Assembly (NCBI GenBank): GCA_964058845.1
Contig: CAXKVR010000220.1
Span: 62,001 to 126,000, forward strand
Reading direction: 5' to 3'
Source: Carex sylvatica
Taxonomy: Eukaryota > Streptophyta > Magnoliopsida > Poales > Cyperaceae
Length of the DNA: 64,000 bases
Part shown: positions 50,087 through 61,635 of the stretch, piece after piece
Layout of the letters: every line of letters starts with the position of its first letter
Numbering within the stretch: the stretch's first letter is position 1
Program-made: the position numbers and the translations under genes
Notes under the pieces: model-generated
The model's database searches: none
The model's input: only the letters and a program-made list of their open reading frames with translations
What the model was told of the DNA's origin: nothing

Positions 50087-50421
50087 TAGGGGTGATTAAT
50101 GAGCGAGTATGAGCGAGTTAGGGTATGCTCATGCTCGCTTATTTAGTAAATGAGCGAGTTGATAAATAAGTGAGTTTAAGCAAGTTGATAAATGAGCGAG
50201 TTATGAGCGGCTCACGAGTTATGAGTACTAAAATTTAATAAATTATCATAATTCATTTAAATAAAATATAATAAAAATTCAACAAAAATATAATCATATT
50301 ATAAAAATCAACAGTATCATCAATACTTCAACAATGATACTTTCACAGCTATCGTCCAACAAATAACAATATAATATAACAAAAATCAATAGTATCATTT
50401 TAGGTATTGGGGCATCTCATT

Positions 50422-50452
<31 letters not shown>

Positions 50453-50679
50453 GGGGGTCTATTTTCAACTTGTTCTGCTGAATTAAAAAAATAAAATGTA
50501 TGATGAAACTATGAATATTACACATTATTTCATGAGGCAAGACTGATGTGGTAGAAATTTATTTGAGATTGAATGTAGCAGGAATTAGATATGACAAATT
50601 CTAAATGAGCGAGTTGGGGGTATACTCATGCTCGCTCATTTAATAAATGAGCGAGTTATGAGCAATTTACTCACCCCTA
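50087..50679. mobile_element. Non-autonomous hAT element (593 bp) inside the dioxygenase exon
   Basis: Ends TAGGGGTGATTAATGAGCG and (reversed) TAGGGGTGAGTAAATTGC. Subterminal ATGAGCGAGTT repeats occur on both sides. Flanking 8-mers ACTACGGC (50079-50086) and GCCACGGC (50680-50687) agree in 6 of 8 positions, and the right one fits the expected codons of the interrupted gene. A T11-G26 homopolymer pair lies inside. Confidence 0.82.
50432..50457 (+). repeat. 26-base poly-G run after poly-T
   Basis: T11 followed by 26 consecutive G within the hAT element. Long G homopolymers are rare in plant DNA and unreliable in sequencing, so the exact length should be distrusted. Confidence 0.8.
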
Positions 50680-52551
50680 GCCACGGCGCATGGGTGCCAC
50701 TTATGCTAATGTACCCTGAGGCAACCATACCGGTTTGCTAGCTATCGGTACAGCACGAAAAAGAGGCAGAGTACCATTACAAGTTGGGCAAGGCACTAGG
50801 CCCACTTAGAGAGGAGGGTGTGCTCATTATCGGGTCGGGCAATGCCACTCACAATCTGCGTATTATCGGGCAGGAAGGTGGATCCATTCTCGAATGGGCC
50901 TCAGGTTTCGACACATGGCTCCAGGAGTCTCTTATTAATGGAAGGTACATCTTATTTACCATTTAAATTTTCTGAATTTAAAGAAGTTAGTGTCTAAGAA
51001 ATAAAGTCAACACAAAGGTAAATATTAAATCAAGACTCTGAAAATCAGAATCGGATTCGAAATCGTTCATTTGAACATGGAATCGGATAAATAAGTTGGA
51101 TTCATTCATTTGAACATTTAGATCGGAAACTTGATTTTTTTTTTTTTTTACATAAGTATGTTTTGTACTAAAAAAATATAAAAATATTGTTAATAAAATA
51201 ATTTATTACAATTATGTTTTGTACTATAGGACACAAAAAATTTCTTTAGTGATGCCCAAAAAAAAAAAAAAAAACCACTCTGGAGCTCAACTTAGTCCCA
51301 CAAGGAAAACATACATAAACTAGAGGTATTTATATATATACTAGGAACATTTAGTCTTTTGTAGTCAATCACGTGGAACATTCCGGTCTCACTCAGCCCG
51401 ATTCCGAGTTGAATCAATTTGCCGATTTTCGGAACCATGTATTAAACAATTTTAGTTCAATGGAAATATGAATTGAGAATGAAAAGCATAAATGATCCCA
51501 ATATGAAGCTAAACTAAAGTTTTAAAGTATTGCTAATTTAAGGTATGATGATGTGAATAACTATGAGAAGAAGGCCCCAAGTGCAAGTATGGCCCACCCA
51601 TGGCCGGAACACCTATTGCGGAGCTGATACACCACGTACAGCTGGACCAACTGTACCGTCTCATATGCCTCGTACCGATTCACTAGTGCCAAGTGATGAC
51701 TTAATATCTTCTATCATATATATGTTGGTGTATAGAAGGTAGGTACTTTTTGCGAGGGTAAAAAGTGATTTTTTGTGATGGAATACTATCATAAACGTGC
51801 TTTTTTTTATTAGTGACGATACTTTTAGCGACTGAGTACTGTCATAAATGTACTTTTTCTCTCGCAAAAAGTGCTTATCTTGTTGTTGTAAGAGTTTGTT
51901 TCATATAAATAAAACGGGTGCTAGCTCTTCACCATGTTATACTTGTTTTATATCATTTCAGTATACTAAGGTTGTACTCTTTGTTGTATTAATTTCAGTT
52001 TAATTGGTCTTGTGTTTGGTCACATCGTTATCATAATTACCGTACTTATCTTTTCATAATCCTTCGCATTATGTAATAGCATGGATCAAAAAGTTTAATC
52101 CAGTAAATTTATGAAATCATTGTTTTATTACTGCAAAGTTTTTGCAGTAAGTTTTGCCATCAAAACCTTTTTAGGTTGAAGTACGTAGAAGATTAGTATT
52201 AAACTACTTTAAACTACTATTGAAGCTGTGTGATCGATTTTGAACGGTTTGGATGGAAGAATAGTAGGATGCTTCTTTTCTTAATAAAAAGAGCAGATTT
52301 GAATCCATAGAAAAAGCGGTTTCTGGTTTTAGGTCAAGTGAGATTGGTCATATCTTAATCCATGGGCATCAAGGGTGTTCCCTCCCTATATATACCTGTC
52401 CCTTGGGAATATAATGGGAAAATGCAGTAAAAATTATTTGATATTTTTTTTAGAATGAAATCTTTGAATGCACCACAGATAAATGTATCTTAATGGTTTT
52501 TCCAAGGTTTGGAGAGAGAGTTCAAAAACGCTACTTTTACATATATATGAT

Positions 52552-52920
52552 GAGGAGGGATTCAATTACTACAAAATTACCACAACTATTTTTTACATTT
52601 TCAAATTTCAATTCGTCGATCCAAACCGTTCAACATGATCTCCACAATAAAATGTGCTTGCCGATCAAATTTTATATTTTTTTGAATTTGTTTACTATTT
52701 ATTAAGTATTTTACAATAACTAGTTAAATTCAGACCATTGAATTTTGTACCATCTTAATAAATAGTGAAAAAAATTCAAAAAAATATAAAATTTGATCTA
52801 GAAGCACATTTTATTGTGGAGATCATGTTGGACGGTTTGGATCGACAAATTGGAATTCCAAAATATAGAAAATGGTTGTCATAACTTTATAGTATCTCAA
52901 AATTGTGGTAATCGGATCCT
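52552..52920. mobile_element. Core-family MITE, subfamily C (complete)
   Basis: GAGGAGGGATTCAATTACTA at the left, and (reversed) AGGATCCGATTACCACAAT at the right. The core is present in both halves (CTTGCCGATCAAATTTTATA / ATAAAATTTGATCTAGAAGC). It directly abuts the subfamily A copy that begins at 52921. Confidence 0.78.
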
Positions 52921-53333
52921 ACTATGCTTATATAAGCATATCCTCATATATGCTTATAACTCATTTTTGTGTTTCCAAAGTCCAAATGGTCGATCTGAAC
53001 CGTTAGATGTGATCTCTATATTGAAATGTACTTGGAGACCAAATTTTATATTTTTCTGAATTTTTTTACTATTTATTAAGCCACTTTGAAAATCACTGAT
53101 CCAACGGTGGCTTAACAAAACAGTAAAATCAGAAGTCACCGTTGGATCAGCGATTTTCAAAGTGGCTTAATAAATAGTAAACAAATTCAGAAAAATGTAA
53201 AATTTGGTCTCCAAGCACATTTCAATATATAGATCATATCTAACGGTTCAGATCAACCATTTAAACATTGAAAACACAAAAATGAATTATAAGCTTATGT
53301 GGGAATATGCTTATATAAGCATAGTAGCCAACC
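52921..53333. mobile_element. Core-family MITE, subfamily A, third copy
   Basis: Begins ACTATGCTTATATAAGCATA at the junction with MITE C and ends GCATAGTAGCCAACCTC. The centre CCAACGGTGGCTT / GTCACCGTTGG is intact. It lacks the outer GGTTGGCT bases at the left, suggesting truncation at the MITE-MITE junction. Confidence 0.8.
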
Positions 53334-56300
53334 TCCCCTCCACACATATGATATGTGTTCAAGAAAACGGAAGTTTGAATTTAATTCGTTCATCTATAGT
53401 GAAGGAATTTATTATTTTATTTATTAGTTAACTATATTTTATTTATTAATTAACTCTATTTTTTTCCTAGCATCACTCATGCATCAAGTTGCTACATATA
53501 TAGTGAAGGAATAAGTCATGCAAGTTATAGATATGTCACGTTACGTGTGTCAATTACATGATATGTTTCATGTGTTCACGTAAAAGTATCTTCTTTCGAT
53601 CAAAATTAACACATATGTCACGCAAATTAACTCGATTACATCACATGATTAATTTTTCAACATTATTTCTTTATTATAATTATTTTGTAATATTATTTTA
53701 CTATATTTTATTATTGTTTTCTATGAACTAATTTAAAATATGAAGAAAACAGAAAAAAAAAGAGGTAATCATCACGTCAATTTTTCCCTTTACTAATTGT
53801 ACGCAAAAAAATTTATTCATCATTATTCAATATATCTACTTCTAAAATGTTATATTTATAAAATATACGGTTAAATGTGTCACCATTTACAGAAAGACAA
53901 TGTTCAATGTATCTACTTCACAAAATTATATCTTTATACAAAAGATATTCTTAAATTATATCATATAATATTGAATCTATTTCAGAGAGACACCATATAG
54001 CAATGCATGCAACAAAATATTAGTCTTTATTCATTTTAATTTATGAATTAACTATGGAACCAAAAAAATTAGAAGAAAATATTAACCAAAACAAAGAATA
54101 TTAGTCTTTAATGTTGCAATTTATGAATCAACTATTGCGGATGTGCTCTTTTGGTATGTACTCGGATTTAATATATGTAGATCTGATGAAGCAAAATGTC
54201 AGATAAATGAATCATTTTGTTTTCATTTGCTTTTTTTTTATATTGCCTAAAGTCGATAAAAGGATAGATGTCTTGCATACATGGTTTGTGTCATTTGTTG
54301 GTTTTGTAAAAAGAGAACTTGAGAAAGACATTATGCAAAAATGATATGTCTTGCATACAGCATATATGATTAAGCAGAGTCATTTGTTGGTTTGGTAAAT
54401 AAAAAACTTGAGAAGGGCCTATTTGCAATTTTTGCATAATACCCTGACCTACTTTGTTCTCCAGATTGACCAGTTTCGTGGATTATTTACATTCACAATG
54501 GCATTAGAATTTTATACAAAATAAATATAATAGGTGTAGGGGTTCATCATGTTTATTTTCCTATGCATATTTTTTATTTTGTCAAACGAACTTAGACATT
54601 ACAGAATGACTATGAAATCTAGATGCATTTTTATTCCTTTTCTAAGCTTCTTTATCTCTACTATATGTCCAGTCTATTTTTTGTTTCACAAATTTATGAG
54701 TTCTTGATCTACCCCTAATAATATTATTTACTCTTTAATCCAATGTCGTTAATAGGGTTAATTACCCTAAGTAAAAATATGACATTTAAGAAGAATGAAT
54801 ATTCATGAGGTCATGTATGTGAATTGTTGCATTTTTGGCTTGTCAAACCTCTTTATTCAATTCATATTAATTTTGTATGTTGCAGGTTTCTTTACTAAAA
54901 AAGTCTTATAAAAAATCATAGAATATATGATTGTTGTTCGCTGGGTGTACTTTTTAAAAGTCACGGTATTTGTATGTTTCCTACTGAGTCCCTCTCTTGC
55001 ATTTACTGGTTTCATAAATCCTGCACATCTGAAACTATTATTAGAGAAAAACTTACAAGTGAAATACTTTTGCATTCATAAATTTCAGCACTTACAAGGA
55101 CCTACTTGCATTTTTTTGCATTTATGTTATTCTCCTAAGCATATTCACATAATTAAGGTGCATTTTAGTGTTTGAAATCAACTAACATATTCATTTTACA
55201 TTAACTGGTACTGGTAAAAAAATAAAACAGAAAAAAAGAGACAATCTAGAACCGGTATCAGTTTACATACCCTTTGTATGGTTGTACCCCTGCTAAATTA
55301 GCCCAACAGTGAATAATTGAGGGATAATACATTACTTGTATGAAGAGTAAATCAACTCATTTCAAGAAATAGAATAAGTAAATAAGCAAGGGTTAATTTA
55401 TTTGTAGCTATCATGATTGATTGAAAAGAATTGCAGATCTGAGAAGGTCTAATAGATTATATATGTAGACATTAGAAATAAGTTTCCTTGGATGATTAAG
55501 TACCAACTGTGTTCAGAAATGAAAAATAAGATATCCAAGTACTAAGCATGGCTGTATGGCATACGGTATGAATGATACTTGCATATAGATTTCATGTCAT
55601 TAATTATGTTTTGATTTAATATATCTTGTTTTGGATGTGCACACTTCTATTTTGTGGCCTTTTAGAGATACACATAGATTTACCCTATGTTTTGTAAAAC
55701 TGTAGGTTGGGATAGGAATTGCTGAATTAATTGTGTTTGAATATCTCATCAGGTATTTTGGCTTTGTTTCTTTTTGCATTGTTTTAGCATTTTCCTTTTT
55801 TTTATGGACACTTTTAGAAAACAAACTTTATGTTCTAACTATTGTCTTGATTTATACAAATGCTACCGTGGAAGAAGCTCACAGGCTTTCCATTTTACAA
55901 TGTTTCAAGGAAAAGAACGTTGTTTTGATGGTCTTATTTTATTTTATTTTTTATGGTCAAAAGAAGTAAAGAACGTTGTTAAGAGCTTAAATATGGTATA
56001 CGATATGTTCAATCCGTTTAATCAGAAAAATAATTGGAAGTGGTGATTGGAAGAGGGAGGGAGCGAGAGAGAAGACATAGCGATGCTAAGCACGAAGAAA
56101 AGAAAGTAAAATGGGGCAGCAAGAGCCAAATTCTTCATCAGAGAGCCAAATTTTATATTGGTCATGTTAGCAAAAGAAAGAAATTCTAGACTTCGACTAT
56201 GTTCAGCGATAGAGAAAAAAAATGAAAAAACAAAATTAGAGCAACGCACCTTTGGACAGGTCTTATTAAATCCTATTAAATCTGAGCCTTCCAACAAAAA

Positions 56301-56394
56301 GGACGGCAGAGATGTTAAACCCAATTTTTGGATAGCATTAGAGGATTCAGACTCAACGAGGTTACACTTTTTTGAAACTTTATTTTCTAGTTGA
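53334..56394. other. Intergenic DNA, nothing recognised
   Basis: AT-rich with several short open frames (for example near 54927-55175 and 55733-56046) that show no recognisable domain or splice structure. I do not support a gene here. Confidence 0.4.
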
Positions 56395-57002
56395 TTTTCC
56401 TCAAATATCTTATTATTTATTAGTTTATCATTGACATTGCAATAAGCACTAATTAATTCAAAACATTTCCATGACATTATACATAGTTCACCGATGAAAA
56501 TGAGTTAACTATATATATATTTATAGTATTAGTGATTAATAGATGTCCCCACCATACATAAATACATAAATTACTCATGTCCTGTAACTTTTGTGTGAAG
56601 TTGTAACATGTAAAAGGTAGTTAATTAACATGCATTTTATGCTCAGAAATTATCAAAAAGTAAGTTACATAAATAATTCTTAAATTATCATTATGCCTCA
56701 ATTTTCATCTCTTAAATATCTTATGTTTCTTTATAATTTGTAGACGCGTAGTAAATGGGTTGTACCATTAATAGTACCGACGTTGAATGATCAAAAATAT
56801 AATTTTAGTAGATATAAAATAAGGGTTAGGATCTCTTGACAAATCTGACAACGCTTTTCCATATCGTATAAATATATATATAAAAGCATGTACACATATT
56901 GTTTTTCTTAAGATTGATATTTAGATATTATTTTCATCAATTTAGATATTATTTGATATTTCATCAAATGCTGTTTGATATGGATTGTTACAAATTTCAT
57001 AT

Positions 57003-57838
57003 TATTATATACTACAAATAAGATTGATATATGTGAATGTCAACATAGAGCTGATCAAACAAAACAGTCTTGAAATTAAAAAAACTCATGAAAAGAAAAG
57101 AAGCTTTTAAGAACTTGTGTGTGTGCATTCCAATTTTGAGAAACTTTCCGTATGACTCAATGTCTCTCGATGTCATAGACCCTTGTGTAAACTGGGCCAA
57201 AGTGAATGACAAATAGGTTCTTCATTGGCCTTGTGTTTGGTGGCAGTTAATCATGCCCAGTGCCATCATCTCCTTCTTCATCTAACAACAAAATTTTAAA
57301 ATTTCTCCTAAACGTTTACAATCTAAAAATTATCACAAACATATCCAATTTATCTAAGAATTTTGGATTTAAATGTTTGCAAGATATCTGAAATTCTAGG
57401 GTTTCGATCCAGAAAATCCTCAAGCACAGAGACATAGAGAGAGGAAGAGAGAGAGAGAGTTTACATGGTACTCTTTTGATTCCTTGCAGGGAGGAAGAGA
57501 AACAGCGACCGGAACGTGCCAAGGAGAGGCTGACACAAGAGCGATGTCTGATAGGAGAGACAACGGCGAAGTGTTTGTGTGTGATCGACGGAGAGCGTGC
57601 GAGAGAGAGAGAGAGAGAGAGGGGCGAAGGGTGGTCCGAAGGGGAGGGAGGTAGCAGCGAAGGGGATTTCGTTTTTGTTTTTGTTTGGAAAGATGGATCG
57701 CTGAGAGAAAGACGGAACATGAGATGTCTAGTAATAGACGATTAATTTTGGCGTTGATCTGCACTATTTTTGACGTGAATCGAATCGTGCATATCTGGGA
57801 GTATTTGGGAGTAGAAAAAAAAGGGTGCAGTGGACCCT
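57003..57838. other. GA/TC-rich inserted segment, possible captured leader exon
   Basis: Replaces about 230 bases of the left segmental copy. It is much more GC-rich than its surroundings, contains (GA)n at 57600-57620, and on the minus strand looks like a pyrimidine-rich plant 5' leader with a short open frame (57316-57720) of no known domain. Its right edge GTGGACCCTCCTC resembles MITE termini here, so transposon-mediated capture is possible. Confidence 0.4.
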
Positions 57839-58543
57839 CCTCATTTTCAATATAGACATTAAATTCCGATTTTTTTATTTATATTAAAAAAATATATAAA
57901 TTTTAAAAACTAACCAAACCGCGCGTTTAGTTCGAAAACTACTCAAACCGGAAAAAAAATTTCCGGTTTCAACACCAAATTTCCGGAAAAAAAATTCCGG
58001 TTTTGAGTTATTAAAACCGGAAAAGAAATTTCCGGTAATGAATTTTCGGAAAAAAAAATTTCGGTTTTAGAAAAAATTTTCTGAATTTTTATTTTTTTCA
58101 AATTTTTTTTTTCAGATTTTATAATTTATTTATTTTTTGTATTGAAGTATTAGAAATATTTAATATATTTCTTTAAAAATAGATTAAATACTATATAATT
58201 TGATTTATTCGAAAAACTGCTACTAACTGTAGAAAAATTCAAATAAATTGAAATTTGTGTTAATTCTGTGTATTTTTTAATGATCTACATGCTGGTATAA
58301 TCACTTTTGCAGTTTAATCTTTGTATCAGTCCATATTTGCTTATTTACTAGCAGAGGTTAAATTTGATATATATATATGTGATACATATATTATATATAC
58401 ATATATTATATTATATATACATATATATACATATATATCAATATAAATTATATACATATATTATATTATATATACATATATATACATATATTATATTATA
58501 CATACATATATATACATATAATATATATACATATATTATATAT

Positions 58544-58651
58544 AGTGAACAAAATGAACGGTTCGGATCGACGTTTTGAATTTTAAAATTTTAAATTTGG
58601 ACCGTATGCATATCGGGCTATATGCATACGAATGCACATTAGCCACTCTCT
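58544..58651. mobile_element. Half of a core-family MITE, nested in the foldback element
   Basis: The right half only: AACAAAATGAACGGTTCGG, TCGACGTTTTGAATTTT, then a right end ATTAGCCACTCTCT. It follows directly after a TATACATA tract. Confidence 0.65.
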
Positions 58652-58669
58652 ATATATGTATATATATGT

Positions 58670-59086
58670 AGAGAGTGGCTAATATGCTTTCGGAAGCATA
58701 TGGACGAAAGTGCTTATGGTCCAAATTTAAAATTTAAGAACTCAAAAAGTCGATCGGAACCGTTTATCTTGTTCTCCATATTAATATGTTCTTGGAGACC
58801 AAATTTTACATTTTTCTGAATTTTTTTACTATTTATTAAGCCACTTTGAAAATTGCTGATCCAACGGTGGCTTAACCAAACAGTAAAACCGTTGGATCAA
58901 CGATTTTCAAAGTGGCTTAATAAATAGTAAAACAAATCAGAAAAATGTAAAATTTGGTCTCCAAGCACATATTAATATGGAGAACAAGATGAACGGCTCC
59001 AATCAACTTTTTGAGTTTTTAAATTTCAAATTTGGACCGTAAGCACTTCAGTCCATATGCTTCCGAAAGCATATTAGTCACTCTCT
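58670..59086. mobile_element. Core-family MITE, AGAGAGTGGCTAATATGC subfamily
   Basis: AGAGAGTGGCTAATATGCTT at the left mirrors GCATATTAGTCACTCTCT at the right, with the shared core and centre (CCAACGGTGGCTTAACC / AAACCGTTGG) inside. It is nested in the central part of the foldback element. Confidence 0.82.
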
Positions 59087-59987
59087 ATATATGTATATAT
59101 TATAATATATGTATCATATGTGTATATATATCAAATTTGACATCTGCTAGTAAATCAGTAAATCTGGACTGATACAAGAATCAAACTGCAAAAGTGATTA
59201 CACCAGCATGTAGATCATTAAAAAAATACACAGAATTAACACAAATTTCAATTTATTTGAATTTTTCTACAGTTAGTAGCAGTTTTTCGAATAAATCAAA
59301 TTATATAGTATTTCATCTATTTTTAAAGAAATATATTAAATATTTCTAATACTTCAATACTAAAATAAATAAATTATAAAAACTGAAAAAAAAAAATCCG
59401 AAAAAAAAATTTCGGAAAAAAAAATTCCTAAAAAAAAAAAATTCTAAAACCGGAAATTTTTTTTCCGGAAATTCATTACCAGAATTTTTTTTCCGGTTTT
59501 AATAACTCAAAACCGAAAATTGGTGATTTTTTTTTTCGGTTTGGATAGTTTTCGAAATAAACGCGCGATTTGGTTAGTTTTTTAAATTTATGTATTTTTT
59601 TGGATATAAATAAAAAAATCGGCATTAAATTTGTATTCATATCAACCTGTTGAGGGATCAACGGAAAGTTTATTATGCGCATCAAATAAATTTTATATCT
59701 AATACAGGTGTATATTTATTAGAAAATAATAAAAAGGTACTCTCAATTTAGCTACCAAGAATAAACATAAGTATATAAGATGCGCATAAAAAAAACTCCG
59801 AATGAGATAAAAAAGAAAAGAAAATAGAATGTAAATTGTATTTGGAGAACAAATTGTATTCGCATGAGATATGCCAATAAAAAAGAAAAGTTATTTAAAT
59901 CTGAGCTCTTTATTATATAAATGTTTTTAGAGTTTTGAATTTTGAGATTTTGTTCATCGGTAAAAATTTATTTCTTAATTTATATAT

Positions 59988-60238
59988 GAGGAGGATTTCA
60001 ATGCCTCATGTCTTTCATACCTCATCATAGATCATATTTTATATCTTCATCTTTAAAGTTCAAATTGTCGATCTTGACCGTTCAACATTATATATATACT
60101 AAAATATAGTTAGGAATGAAATTTTATAATTTTTGAAAAAAAATTACTATTTTTTTAAGATGGATAGAAAATCACTGTTTTTTTAACGGTTCAAAAACAG
60201 TGATTTTGTACCTATCTTAAAAAAATAGTAAACAAAAG
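59988..60238. mobile_element. Core-related MITE, left part and centre only
   Basis: Starts GAGGAGGATTTCAATGCCTC, contains TCGATCTTGACCGTTCAAC and a central hairpin (AAAATCACTGTTTTTTTAACGG / AACAGTGATTTTG), then stops at ATAGTAAACAAAAG. The left segmental copy near 46065-46085 reads across without it. Confidence 0.6.
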
Positions 60239-61635
60239 TTCATTGTTTCTTTTGTATTATAAATTTCATTGTTTTGTAAAAGAAAAAAAAATTCCACATA
60301 TTATATGAATCATGATAATATTGTAGTTATCAAATTGGACGCTGTAAGCAGTAAGCTACATCTTTACCTTCCTGAGTAGAATATATGCGGCAAAGTTAGT
60401 TTCAAATACAATTGAGGTTTTGCTCACATGATCATATTGGTTTGTACCTTAACAATATAGTTGGTCAAGTTTTATTCACTCTCTAAAATATATTTTAGTA
60501 CATTTACACTTAATATGTTCATATTTAAGTAGAGATAGTAAGCTTTATAATATATATTAGTACATTTACACTTAATAGAGTGATTTCTCATATAATATTT
60601 ACACCAATTATGGAATATGTGTCCATATGATATTCGAGGCGGACAATATCACAAAATTATAATTATTTAGATGATTGATAAATCATAATTGCTTTGATAT
60701 TAACAACTCACAATCAACCACCATCTGTCTTTCAAAAAAAAAAAAGGGACACTAAAAAAATCACACTTCAACATTTTGACGATAAAAAAAAATTAGAAGT
60801 CATTATTTAATTACCAAAAGTTGTATAAACTATTTATGTTAATCTATATTACTATTATTAGTAAAAATAATAAATAATAAATAACAAAAAAATTGAAACT
60901 TCTGTTGCATAATAAAAGAGTAAATCAAAATTTTTAAGTAACAAAACATTTATTTAAGTATGCAGCTGGAAAAATATTGAATATGACAATAAAAAAATAA
61001 AAAATAAATCTAAAAGTTTTTTATCGTATGAGTTCAAACCAAGACTTAAGTTGGTTAATTTATTACATGCATTTATAGAGTATGTTTTACATTTGCCTAC
61101 TTATTAGTTATTATTTCAAAATTAAAATTTCAAAATTAGTAAGAATTTTATTTATCAATTTTGCACAAATATCTTATTATTTATTAATTTATCGTTGACA
61201 TTTCGAAACATAATTCTATAAGCAATAATCCAAAAAATTTAATTGCCACTATAATTCTCCGATCGAAATGAGTTGCCTGTATATATAGCTATTATTAATT
61301 ATTAATAAATGTCCTCCATACATAAATACACACATTTTCTCATGTTCCGTGAATATTTGTGTGAAATTGTGACATGTCAAAAGTAGCTAACATGCAATTT
61401 ATGTTAGACATTGATTATCAAAAAGTAATTACATAATAATTTTTAAACTATCATTCTTTCTTTAAAATTTGTTGACTCATACCAAATTAAATGGGTTGTA
61501 TCATTACTCATTGGTTTGGACGTTGAATAATCAATAATATGGTTTTAGTAGACAATAAGAGTTGGGATCTCTTGACAACTCTGACAACTTTTTCAAATTG
61601 TATAAAATAAGAACTTATTTGATCAATTTATATGA

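Larger units (their letters stand above)
49972..51611 (+). pseudogene. Extradiol ring-cleavage dioxygenase (LigB/DODA-like) pseudogene
   Basis: Parts of a plant extradiol dioxygenase of the LigB family (4,5-DOPA dioxygenase-like). Fragment 49972-50086 follows a good acceptor (TTGCAG) and reads LEYPAPGAPDLAQRVKELL. Fragment 50680-50944 includes GKALGPLREEGVLIIGSG, NATHNLR and FDTWLQESLINGR, ending at a donor (GAAG|GTACAT). Fragment 51543-51611 continues [12 protein letters not shown] and MAHPWPEH. Lesions: a 1-base insertion in the C run at about 50067-50069, a 593-bp hAT insertion (50087-50679), a TAG stop at about 50738 where the family has Gln, loss of everything after HPWPEH, and no first exon upstream. 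The spliced fragments keep family introns, so it decayed in place from a genuine gene copy. No functional product is expected. Confidence 0.88.
57866..59622. mobile_element. Large foldback (Mutator-like) element, 1757 bp, perfect 9-bp TSD
   Basis: Terminal inverted repeats of about 525 bp start CCGATTTTTTTATTTATAT at both ends and run inward through CGCGCGTTT, repeated TTTCCGGTTTT words, TAGTAGCAGTTTTTCGAATA and CTTTTGCAGTTT. The target duplication CATTAAATT is identical at 57857-57865 and 59623-59631. The left segmental copy (about 45675-45683) has the single uninterrupted site. The middle holds a TA-rich tract, a half MITE and a full MITE. No transposase was found. Confidence 0.9.

Noticed and set aside
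56022..56477. 151-codon minus-strand frame
   Set aside because: No recognisable motif, AT-rich codon usage, and it overlaps the edge of the segmental repeat. A gene cannot be supported.
57316..57764. 114-134 codon minus-strand frames rich in Ser/Leu/Pro
   Set aside because: Generated by TC-rich DNA; two frames are open at once, and no domain is seen. Recorded only as a possible captured leader.
58364..58579. 71-codon frame rich in Ile/Tyr
   Set aside because: A translation of the TATACATA simple repeat.
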